Positions 41,498-48,170 of a stretch of DNA of 64,000 bases are shown here, in pieces (within the stretch, counting starts at the first letter, position 1; every line of letters starts with the position of its first letter). The position numbers and the translations under genes were made by a program. The notes beneath the pieces are model-generated. The model was given only the letters and a program-made list of their open reading frames with translations, had not been told where the DNA came from and did no database searches. Origin of the DNA: RGIG5579 sp045655865 (lineage in GTDB: Bacteria > Bacillota > Clostridia > Oscillospirales > SIG627); assembly GCA_045655865.1 (NCBI GenBank), contig JAZOQB010000010.1:1-64000 (forward strand), written 5' to 3'.

Positions 41498-41934
41498 AGA
41501 TACTGATCATCAACGGCCCGAACCTGAATTTTTTGGGGATTCGGGAGCCCGAGCATTACGGAAAAGAAAGCTATGAAGATCTTTGCCGAGATATTCGTGA
41601 CCACGCCCGGAAACGGGGCGTGGAGGTGGAGATCTTCCAGTCCAACCACGAGGGGGATTTGGTAGAAGCCATCCAGGGAGCATACAAAAAAGCGGATGGG
41701 ATCGTCATCAACCCCGCCGCTTACACACACACCAGCGTGGCGATCCTGGATGCGGTAAAAGCCGTGGGCGTGCCCACCGTGGAGGTTCACATTTCCGATC
41801 TTTCTCAAAGGGAAGCGTTTCGGCAGGTCAGCTACGTTCGCCGGGCTTGCATTGCTACTATTGCAGGACACGGTTTTGCGGGGTATTTGGAGGCGATGGA
41901 CCTTTTGATCTCCCCGCCGGAGAAGAGGGCATGA
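41494..41934 (+). CDS. aroQ: Type II 3-dehydroquinate dehydratase
   Basis: Third shikimate step: 3-dehydroquinate to 3-dehydroshikimate. The 146-residue sequence is a complete type II enzyme: INGPNLNFLGIREPEHYG with the catalytic Tyr and Arg of the lid, the QSNHEGDLVEAIQ segment, INPAAYTHTSVAILDA, VEVHISDLSQREAFR with the catalytic His, and AGHGFAGYLEAM. It overlaps the upstream kinase domain gene and the downstream aroA by 4 bp each. Confidence 0.97.
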   Translation: MKILIINGPNLNFLGIREPEHYGKESYEDLCRDIRDHARKRGVEVEIFQSNHEGDLVEAIQGAYKKADGIVINPAAYTHTSVAILDAVKAVGVPTVEVHISDLSQREAFRQVSYVRRACIATIAGHGFAGYLEAMDLLISPPEKRA

Positions 41935-43142
41935 CCGTTCGCTTTTCGCCCTCTTTTGCCCGGGGAGAAGTTTGGGCGCCTCCGTCGAAAAGCATGGCTC
42001 ACCGGGGACTGATCGCCGCCGCCATGGCGGATGGGGAGAGTTTTTTGTCACCCATCGCACCGTCTCAGGATATGCTCGCTACCATGGATGCACTGAATGC
42101 TTTGGGAGCGCGTTTTTCCCGAGAAAAAGATGGGATTTTGGTCCGGGGCATCCCTTTTCCTGAAAATACGGGGAAGGCGCTTTGCTGTCGGGAGAGCGGA
42201 AGTACCCTGCGCTTTCTTTTGCCCCTTTGCCTTTTAACGGGAGAAAAAATGACCTTTCTGGGCGCACCGCGCCTGATGGAAAGACCTCTTTTTGTATATG
42301 AAGATCTTTGCCGGTCCAGGGGCTTTCTTTACGAAAAAAGGGAAGAGAGCCTTACCGTTCAGGGGAAACTTACACCGGGAAGATACTGCGTGCCGGGAGA
42401 CGTTTCCAGCCAGTTTATCACAGGCCTTCTCTTTGCTCTTTCCCTTCTTCCTCAGGACAGCTGTCTTGTAGTGACAGGGAAGATGGAAAGCGAGTCCTAC
42501 GTGTCAATGACCCTTTTTGCCATGGAAGAGTTTGGAGTGAAGATCCATCGCCGGGGACAGGAATTTTACATTCCCGGAGGGCAACGGTACACGCCCAGGC
42601 AATGGCGCGTGGAGGGAGATTTTTCCAATGCGGCCTTTTTGGATGGATTCAATCTTTTGGGGGGAGACGTGAAGGTCTTGGGGCTGAGGGACACTTCTCT
42701 GCAAGGAGACCGGGTCTACCGGGAGCATTTTGCCGCCATCCGTTCCGGGTGTCCTACCATTGATCTTCGGGATTGTCCGGATCTGGCGCCGGTTCTTTTC
42801 GCACTGGCATCCTATTTTTACGGGGCAAGGTTTACCGGCACCGCACGCCTTCGCTTAAAGGAGAGTGACCGGGCTTTGGCGATGAAAGAGGAGCTGGCCA
42901 AATGTGGCGTGGAGATCACGGTTATGGAAAATGAAGTTTTGGTGCCGGGAGGAGCTCTTCGAGCGCCCACAGAGCCGATCTTCTCTCACAACGATCATCG
43001 GATCGCAATGGCCATGGCTCTTCTTCTCAGCAGACTTGGCGGAGAAATTTGCGGGGCTGGGGCCGTAAGCAAAAGCTACCCGGAGTTTTTTGAAACCATT
43101 TGGAAACTTGGAATCGAAGGAATCGAAGATGAAACTGAATAA
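41931..43142 (+). CDS. aroA: 3-phosphoshikimate 1-carboxyvinyltransferase (EPSP synthase)
   Basis: Sixth shikimate step, joining shikimate-3-phosphate and phosphoenolpyruvate. The 403-residue protein shows PPSKSMAHRGLIAAAMADG (substrate Lys), CRESGSTLRFLLPLCLLTG (the glyphosate-region equivalent), GDVSSQFITGLLFAL, VEGDFSNAAFLDGFN and LRLKESDRALAM, with FSHNDHRIAMAMAL near the end. The exact glyphosate sensitivity class was not determined. It overlaps aroQ by 4 bp and tyrA by 14 bp. Confidence 0.96.
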   Translation: MTVRFSPSFARGEVWAPPSKSMAHRGLIAAAMADGESFLSPIAPSQDMLATMDALNALGARFSREKDGILVRGIPFPENTGKALCCRESGSTLRFLLPLCLLTGEKMTFLGAPRLMERPLFVYEDLCRSRGFLYEKREESLTVQGKLTPGRYCVPGDVSSQFITGLLFALSLLPQDSCLVVTGKMESESYVSMTLFAMEEFGVKIHRRGQEFYIPGGQRYTPRQWRVEGDFSNAAFLDGFNLLGGDVKVLGLRDTSLQGDRVYREHFAAIRSGCPTIDLRDCPDLAPVLFALASYFYGARFTGTARLRLKESDRALAMKEELAKCGVEITVMENEVLVPGGALRAPTEPIFSHNDHRIAMAMALLLSRLGGEICGAGAVSKSYPEFFETIWKLGIEGIEDETE

Positions 43143-44004
43143 AAATGCGGATACCACCATTCTGATCGTGGGATTGGGACTTTTGGGTGGCAGTTACGCC
43201 AGAGCGTTGAAGAAAAAAGGATACACTGTTTTTGCCATTGAAAAAAAGAACGCTTCGGTGGAGTATGCTCTGGAACACGGCTTGATCGATCGGGGAAGCA
43301 CCCGGGTGGAGGAGAGCTTTTTGCAGGAGGCGAGCCTTGTGATCTTCGCCTTGTACCCTCATGTATTTCTGGATTGGATCGAAGAATACGGTCACCTTTT
43401 GAAAAAGGGAACCGTGCTCACCGACGTGACCGGTGTAAAGGGGAGCGTGGTGCGGCGTGTTCAGGATCAGCTTCCCCCGGGAGTGGAATACATTGCCGCG
43501 CACCCCATGGCAGGGCGCGAGGTGGGTGGTGTGGAAAACAGCGATGACGCCATTTTCCAAGGTGCCAACTACATTGTGGTTCCCACGGAGAAGAATACCC
43601 ACGAGGGTGTGGAGATCTGCAAGGAGCTGGGACGGGAATTGGGCTTTGCAACCGTTTCCGTTTTAACGCCCGAGAAGCACGATGAGATGATCGCCTTTCT
43701 ATCTCAGCTCACTCACTGTATTGCCATCAGCCTGATGTGTGCCGGGGACGATACGGGTCTTGTCAATTACACCGGCGACTCCTTCCGGGATTTGACTCGG
43801 ATCGCTCGGATCCAGGAAGATCTCTGGAGCGAGCTGTTTTTGTTAAACAAAGACGCTCTTGTTCGGCAAATGGACAATTTTGAAAAAGTCTTTCACGCCC
43901 TTTCCCAGGCGGTTCGGGAGGAGAGAGTGGATGTGATGAAGGACATGATGCGTCTTTCTACGGCCCGCCGGGCTCTGTTTGATCGAAAAGGAGAGAAACA
44001 ATGA
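43129..44004 (+). CDS. tyrA: Prephenate dehydrogenase
   Basis: Tyr branch: prephenate to 4-hydroxyphenylpyruvate with NAD(P). The 291-residue protein has the Rossmann motif ILIVGLGLLGGSYARALKKKG, DVTGVKGSVV, HPMAGREVGGVENSDDAIFQGANYI and the helical dimer domain with LSQLTHCIAISLM and TGDSFRDLTRIARIQEDLW. No ACT or fused mutase domain is present. The ATG at 43129 overlaps the aroA end and follows GAAGGAA 8 bp upstream. It overlaps the DAHP synthase by 4 bp. Confidence 0.94.
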   Translation: MKLNKNADTTILIVGLGLLGGSYARALKKKGYTVFAIEKKNASVEYALEHGLIDRGSTRVEESFLQEASLVIFALYPHVFLDWIEEYGHLLKKGTVLTDVTGVKGSVVRRVQDQLPPGVEYIAAHPMAGREVGGVENSDDAIFQGANYIVVPTEKNTHEGVEICKELGRELGFATVSVLTPEKHDEMIAFLSQLTHCIAISLMCAGDDTGLVNYTGDSFRDLTRIARIQEDLWSELFLLNKDALVRQMDNFEKVFHALSQAVREERVDVMKDMMRLSTARRALFDRKGEKQ

Positions 44005-45026
44005 AATTCATCCGAAAATTGCCCGTTCCCCAGGAGATCAAGAAGCTTTTCCCTTTGAAATCGGAGTGGGAAGCGGTGCGGGATGCGAAAATTCAGGAAC
44101 TGCGGGACATTTTTGAAGGCAAGAGCCAGAAGTTTGTGCTTGTCATCGGTCCTTGCTCTGCGGATAACCGGGACGCGGTATTTTCTTATATGGAAAAATT
44201 GGCCCGAGCCCAGGAGGAGACAAAAGACAAGCTTCTTATCATCCCCAGGGTCTATACCAATAAGCCCCGTACCACCGGAGAGGGCTACAAAGGCATGCTC
44301 CACCAGCCGGATCCCACAGCCCGCCCGGACATGCTCAAAGGGATCATTGCCATTCGGGAGCTGCATCGCACCGCCCTTTCTGACTACGGCTTTTCCTGCG
44401 CAGATGAAATGCTATATCCGGAAAACCACCGCTACCTCTCGGACCTTTTGGCGTACATTGCCGTGGGTGCCAGGAGCGTGGAAAATCAGCAGCATCGCCT
44501 TACCGCCAGCGGACTGGACGTTCCCGTGGGCATGAAGAATCCCACCGGAGGGGACCTGACGGTTTTGATGAACTCCATCCACGCCGCTCAGGGGGGGCAC
44601 ACCTTCCTATACCGAGGATGGGAGGTTCACAGCGACGGCAACCCCTACGCTCACGCCATCATGCGGGGATATGTGGACATAACGGGAAAATACGTTTCCA
44701 ATTATCACTATGAAGACCTGGCACGACTCTATGAGACCTATCAGCAGTCGTGTTTGAAAAATCCTGCCGTGATCGTGGATACCAACCACGCCAATTCCGG
44801 TAAGCAGTACTTAGAGCAGATCCGGATTGCCAAAGACGTGGTCTATAGCTGCAACCACAACGAGCAGATCCGTAAAATGGTCAAGGGGCTTATGATCGAA
44901 AGTTATCTGGAGGACGGAGCCCAGAGCATTGGAGAGAATGTTTTCGGAAAATCCATTACCGATCCGTGCCTTGGCTGGGAAAAGAGCCACGATCTGATCT
45001 TGCACATTGCGGATACGATCCGGTAA
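44001..45026 (+). CDS. aroF: 3-deoxy-7-phosphoheptulonate synthase (DAHP synthase, type I, AroG-like)
   Basis: First and committed shikimate step from erythrose-4-phosphate and phosphoenolpyruvate. The 341-residue sequence is of the E. coli AroFGH type: VLVIGPCSADNRDAV, IPRVYTNKPRTTGEGYKGMLHQPDP, ARSVENQQHRLTASGLDVPVGMKNPTGGDL, DTNHANSGKQ and IESYLEDGAQ. It lies at the 3' end of the operon although it acts first. No fused mutase domain is present. AroG-type enzymes are usually feedback-inhibited by Phe or Tyr; which one applies here cannot be read. Isozyme symbol is uncertain. Confidence 0.94.
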   Translation: MKFIRKLPVPQEIKKLFPLKSEWEAVRDAKIQELRDIFEGKSQKFVLVIGPCSADNRDAVFSYMEKLARAQEETKDKLLIIPRVYTNKPRTTGEGYKGMLHQPDPTARPDMLKGIIAIRELHRTALSDYGFSCADEMLYPENHRYLSDLLAYIAVGARSVENQQHRLTASGLDVPVGMKNPTGGDLTVLMNSIHAAQGGHTFLYRGWEVHSDGNPYAHAIMRGYVDITGKYVSNYHYEDLARLYETYQQSCLKNPAVIVDTNHANSGKQYLEQIRIAKDVVYSCNHNEQIRKMVKGLMIESYLEDGAQSIGENVFGKSITDPCLGWEKSHDLILHIADTIR

Positions 45027-45062
45027 CTTGTAAAAATGGGATATGCATCACTGAGAGGGACT

Positions 45063-45125
45063 ATGAAGATTGATTTTCACACCCATACGTTTCCGGAGAA
45101 GATCGCCGGTGCGGCGCTTTTCCGG
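45063..45125 (+). pseudogene. Truncated amidohydrolase 5' fragment
   Basis: Just after the aromatic operon, GAGAGG precedes an ATG at 45063 that opens MKIDFHTHTFPEKIAGAALF, the typical metal-binding start of a PF04909-type amidohydrolase (HxH). After about 20 residues the similarity ends and the frame runs into unrelated sequence and the operon terminator. It seems to be the 5' remnant of a tenth gene whose remainder was deleted. Confidence 0.5.
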
Positions 45126-45176
45126 AAGAGATGCTCAGTTCGGAAGATTTTTTCAAAAAAATTATCTTTCAAAGCA

Positions 45177-45217
45177 AAAGACCTATTCCAACAGGATGGA
45201 ATAGGCCTTTTTTCTTT
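45177..45217 (+). terminator. Terminator of the aromatic supraoperon
   Basis: CCTATTCC (45182-45189) pairs with GGAATAGG (45198-45205) around an 8-nt loop, followed by CCTTTTTTCTTTT. It can also serve the convergent nuclease gene, which ends at 45276. Confidence 0.85.
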
Positions 45218-45275
45218 TATATTGTTTGTGGCGCCAAAATTGCGCCGCCGGGCTTTCCCGAAAGGATCGGGGAGG

Positions 45276-46190
45276 TCAATCCTGAAAACAGCTTTGGCAA
45301 ACAGAGTAGCCCTGGGCCACCAGGTCCTCGGGAGAACCCACATGGTCTTTCCGGTTTTTGGGGGATATGGAGGAAACGGACGAGCAGTGGGGGCGATGGA
45401 TCTTTTTGGAATTGGTGTTGAGAACAAGGTGCTCGCCGGTCTCTTTGGGATCGGATTCTGTGGGGTAGTTTTCCGGCCCCTGGGCGGCCAGCGTGCTTTC
45501 TCCCGTGGCGTAATCAATGGTGATTCCGGGCTGGACGTTGTAGCAGAAAACGTGGAAACAGATGCCTTCCCCGCCATCCTCAACGGACCATCCTTCCATG
45601 ACCACGCCCCGGGCCAGAAGATCGTTGCCCTCAAACACGGGGGTGACTCGGTACATGACATGGTTTCCCGTTTCCTTGACGTAGTCTGCCACCATGTTTT
45701 CAAAGGGAAGCTGGCCTTCTACGTTGAGATAGCGAGTTCCCGTGATGAGATTTTTGGGATTGGCGTTTTCCCCGGTGAGCTGAAACCCGATGAGGTGACA
45801 GCGGTTGTAAAGATATTTTCCGTCTACAATGTCATACCTTACCGTTTGCCAACCGGAGGGCTTTACCTGCCCGATGCTCCCTCGTTCCTGGGTGGGCATC
45901 AGGTCCCGGCCAATGCTGGCAACGCTGACTCCGCACCGGCCAAGCGCGTCCAATTCCGAATAGAACTCAAAGGACTCTTCGCTGATCTCTTCCGGGGTAA
46001 AATCGGGTTGATTGTTCTTTAAAATAACAAAAGGAGAGCCGGAAAATGAGGGGAGATGTGCCAAAGTGGCATTTTCTCCGCTGCTTTCCAAAGAAGGCGG
46101 CTCGGTTGCGGGAGAAGAAGGAAAGGTGCAGCCCGAAAAAAGAATGACCAGGGTCAAAAAGAGGGGAGCGAGGCGGAAAAGGTTTTTCAT
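45276..46190 (-). CDS. DNA/RNA non-specific endonuclease lipoprotein
   Basis: A 304-residue lipoprotein: signal peptide and lipobox LFSGC at 16-20, a Ser/Pro-rich linker, and the nuclease domain (about 85-230). It has GSIGQVKPSGWQTVRYD, YNRCHLIGFQLTGENANPKNLITGTRYLN (catalytic His and the metal-site Asn) and MVADYVKETGNHVMYRVTPVF, matching the EndA/NucA-like DNA-entry nucleases. The last ~50 residues form an Ada-like metal-binding module (SKKIHRPHCSSVSSI, SVCQSC). It could degrade extracellular nucleic acid or serve DNA uptake (inference). It overlaps the upstream unknown gene by 4 bp. Confidence 0.88.
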   Translation of the reverse strand: MKNLFRLAPLFLTLVILFSGCTFPSSPATEPPSLESSGENATLAHLPSFSGSPFVILKNNQPDFTPEEISEESFEFYSELDALGRCGVSVASIGRDLMPTQERGSIGQVKPSGWQTVRYDIVDGKYLYNRCHLIGFQLTGENANPKNLITGTRYLNVEGQLPFENMVADYVKETGNHVMYRVTPVFEGNDLLARGVVMEGWSVEDGGEGICFHVFCYNVQPGITIDYATGESTLAAQGPENYPTESDPKETGEHLVLNTNSKKIHRPHCSSVSSISPKNRKDHVGSPEDLVAQGYSVCQSCFQD

Positions 46191-46603
46191 AGGGACTCCT
46201 TATTCAGAGAGAAGATCTCTTCGGTAATCACATCATGCGAGGACCCGGGAAATTCTTCCCGGGAAAGCCGGGTGAGACCTAGAGCTGCGGGAGAGAGTGT
46301 GAAATATCGGTCTGCCGGGTAGAGGCGGTTCCAGTGATACAGAAACAGACCCTCCACGCCGCTTTTCGGTAAAGGCCCGTCTTCCACAAAGACATAGTCT
46401 CCCGGGCCTATCTTTTCCAAATAGTTTTCTGTGGCGATAACGTTTTGCGCTTCTTGAAAAAGCTTTGCGGAGTATGGACTCATAAAAAGATGCGACGTGC
46501 CGACCCGATCCAGGAGACGCTTCTGAAGGATCCGATCCCGGCTTTGACGGCGGCCGCCGAAGGACATGCCGCCGCGGCTATCGATGCAAACGATCAAAAA
46601 CAT
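46187..46603 (-). CDS. Conserved protein of unknown function
   Basis: A 138-residue cytoplasmic protein starting IVCIDSRGGMSFGGRRQSRD. Similar short Clostridia proteins exist, I believe, sometimes labelled ribonuclease Z, but no metallo-beta-lactamase motif (HxHxDH) is present and that label is not supported. It has no signal peptide or membrane helix. AGGAG (46615-46611) lies 7 bp before the ATG. It is transcribed with the nuclease gene, overlapping by 4 bp. Confidence 0.7.
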   Translation of the reverse strand: MFLIVCIDSRGGMSFGGRRQSRDRILQKRLLDRVGTSHLFMSPYSAKLFQEAQNVIATENYLEKIGPGDYVFVEDGPLPKSGVEGLFLYHWNRLYPADRYFTLSPAALGLTRLSREEFPGSSHDVITEEIFSLNKESL

Positions 46604-46617
46604 GACTTTTCTCCTAA

Positions 46618-46655
46618 AAAAACAAAGGCGCGGCCACGGGCCGCGCCTTTTGTTT
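46618..46655 (-). terminator. Terminator of the zinc-ribbon gene
   Basis: AAAGGCGCGGCC (46624-46635) pairs with GGCCGCGCCTTT (46639-46650), 3-nt loop. On the minus strand TTTGTTTTTTT follows. Confidence 0.9.
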
Positions 46656-46662
46656 TGCTAAA

Positions 46663-46941
46663 TTAGCCGTTTTCCTTCATAGCGGCGAAGCAATCGCTGC
46701 AATAAACAGGGCGATCGCTGGTGGGCTGGAAGGGAACCTTAGCTTCCTTGCCGCAGTTGGCACAGGTGGTAGTGAAATACTCTCTTGCCTGTCTGGAAGC
46801 GTTTTTCTTTGCGTCTCTGCAGGGCTTGCATCTCTGGGGTTCGTTCTGGAAACCTTTCTCGGCGTAGAATTCCTGCTCACCTGCGGTGAAAACGAATTCG
46901 TTGCCACAATCCTTGCATACCAGTGTCTTGTCTTCGTACAT
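46663..46941 (-). CDS. Small zinc-ribbon protein
   Basis: A 92-residue protein with three zinc-binding Cys pairs: CKDC (9-12) with CKPC, then CANC with CSDC near the end. Such proteins (zf-trcl and CxxC-x17-CxxC types) are widespread in Firmicutes, with no proven role; nucleic-acid binding is possible. GAGGT lies 9 bp before the ATG. It is a single gene with its own terminator, between a tRNA-like remnant and the nuclease operon. Confidence 0.85.
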   Translation of the reverse strand: MYEDKTLVCKDCGNEFVFTAGEQEFYAEKGFQNEPQRCKPCRDAKKNASRQAREYFTTTCANCGKEAKVPFQPTSDRPVYCSDCFAAMKENG

Positions 46942-46970
46942 TTGCCATACCTCGTAAAATTTTTCAAAAT

Positions 46971-47046
46971 TGCCCAGAACGGACTTGCACCGTCACCCTT
47001 TTCGATCCGCTTGCGATCAAAACGCTCTCTTTAAGCTACACGGGCA
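46971..47046 (-). pseudogene. tRNA-like sequence, probably a degenerate tRNA
   Basis: On the minus strand the segment begins GCCCGTGTAGCTT and ends TCTGGGCA, the pattern of a tRNA with T8 and A9. A T-arm GACGG-TGCAAGT-CCGTT is recognisable. The D-loop is shortened and lacks the G18-G19 pair. The acceptor has mismatches near its base, there is no U33, and the anticodon arm is an extended stem TTTTGATC / GATCGAAAA with loop GCAAGCG. No CCA is encoded. It is either a decayed tRNA or a non-canonical tRNA-like RNA. Confidence 0.55.
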
Positions 47047-47048
47047 TA

Positions 47049-47642
47049 TTAAACATGATAAATTTGTGCAGAAAGCTTTTTTCTTCCGCGAAACAAAGCG
47101 TTTTCTACACTTTTGTGGGACAAGGAGAGGGCCTTGGCGATCTCCTGAGTCCGTTTCCCTTCTAAACGCAGACCGAATACCCGCCGTTCCAAAGGGCTCA
47201 AACTCCGACTTGCCTTTTCCAGAAGGGAGGAAAGGCGCTCTTTTCCCATCAGGATCTCCTGGGGATCGGAGCCGGGAGACGGCAAGGACAGTTCCTCACT
47301 TAAAGCCAGTTCCGCCGCACCGCCGGATCTCCGGTACCGACGCAACCCGTCCAAAATGGCGGAGCGCATACAGATGCGAGCAAAATTGGAAAAAGAGGAA
47401 ACGGCCGGGTCAAAGAGAAGCACTGCCTTATAAAGACCGATGAGTCCTTCCTGCCGCAGATCCTCCTTTTCCTCCGCCGGAACGGAAAGACCGGAGATCA
47501 TGCGGGAAAGGGTGGGGGAAAAACCCCGGGAAAGCTGGGAAAAACAATCTTCTTTCCCTTGGGCGGCATCTTGTGCCAACTCCTCCAGGGAACGGTCGCA
47601 CAAAGGGCTTTTTTTCACTTTGCCTTCCTTTGCCATGGGCAT
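47049..47642 (-). CDS. RNA polymerase sigma-70 family factor, SigH-like
   Basis: A 197-residue alternative sigma factor. Region 2 is KEDLRQEGLIGLYKAVLLFDPAVSSFSNFARICMRSAILDGLRR and region 4 is LSPLERRVFGLRLEGKRTQEIAKALSLSHKSVENALFRGRKKL. Length and region 2 match Spo0H/SigH, which controls early sporulation, but it could be another stationary-phase factor. GAGGAG precedes the ATG and a consensus promoter lies 24 bp further up, so it is mainly transcribed by sigma A. Linkage to a tRNA-like sequence is unusual. Confidence 0.82.
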   Translation of the reverse strand: MPMAKEGKVKKSPLCDRSLEELAQDAAQGKEDCFSQLSRGFSPTLSRMISGLSVPAEEKEDLRQEGLIGLYKAVLLFDPAVSSFSNFARICMRSAILDGLRRYRRSGGAAELALSEELSLPSPGSDPQEILMGKERLSSLLEKASRSLSPLERRVFGLRLEGKRTQEIAKALSLSHKSVENALFRGRKKLSAQIYHV

Positions 47643-47665
47643 ACTTTCTCCTCTACCTGGTAGCG

Positions 47666-47694
47666 ATTATAGCATCCGAAAAAAAATATGTCAA
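47666..47694 (-). promoter_or_regulatory. Promoter of the SigH-like gene
   Basis: Perfect minus-strand TTGACA (47694-47689), a 17-bp spacer and perfect TATAAT (47671-47666). Confidence 0.92.
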
Positions 47695-47804
47695 GCTTTT
47701 TAATAAAAAATAAATGATTTGAAACATTTTTTCTCAAAAATTCTTTCCTTTCGTCAAAAAAAACGAAAAGATAGGAAAATAAGATCCGATTTTTATCCCC
47801 GGAC

Positions 47805-47834
47805 TTGTGAGGTGGGGGAGAGATGTGATACAAT
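47805..47834 (+). promoter_or_regulatory. Promoter of the Dabb-family gene
   Basis: TTGTGA (47805-47810), an 18-bp spacer and TACAAT (47829-47834). The -35 match is only moderate. Confidence 0.5.
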
Positions 47835-47861
47835 GAGAAAAAACAAAAGGGAGACAGACTT

Positions 47862-48167
47862 ATGATCCGTCACGTTGTATTGTTTCGATTTAAAGACCGG
47901 GCCGAAGGCAGGAGCCGAGAAGAGAACGTGGCCATGACACGTGCCATGCTGGATGCTCTTCCCGAAAAGATCGACTGGATCTGCCGATCTGAGACGAGAG
48001 TGAACGAAGATGGCGCCGATCCGGAAAATGCCCACTTGATCCTCATTTCCGATTTTCAGTCTCTGGAGGATCTGGAGCGATACCAGGTACACCCCGATCA
48101 CAAGGCCGTGGGTGCTTTTATGCGGCCGCTTCGGGAGAGCCGCGCCGCTATAGACTTTACCCTGTGA
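47862..48167 (+). CDS. Dabb (stress-responsive alpha-beta barrel) family protein
   Basis: A 101-residue ferredoxin-like barrel protein: MIRHVVLFRFKD at the start, the central LILISDFQSLEDLERYQVHPDHKAV, where the Tyr-x2-His-Pro-x-His segment is the family signature. These form dimers; some plant members are stress-induced, others are enzymes such as cyclases, and the bacterial role is mostly unknown. AGGGAGA precedes the ATG. It is convergent with the class B sortase gene. Confidence 0.85.
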   Translation: MIRHVVLFRFKDRAEGRSREENVAMTRAMLDALPEKIDWICRSETRVNEDGADPENAHLILISDFQSLEDLERYQVHPDHKAVGAFMRPLRESRAAIDFTL

Positions 48168-48170
48168 CCG

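Noticed and set aside
45036..46022. Plus-strand 328-residue frame at the end of the aromatic operon
   Set aside because: Only its first ~20 residues look real (amidohydrolase remnant); the rest is antisense to the nuclease gene and passes through the operon terminator.
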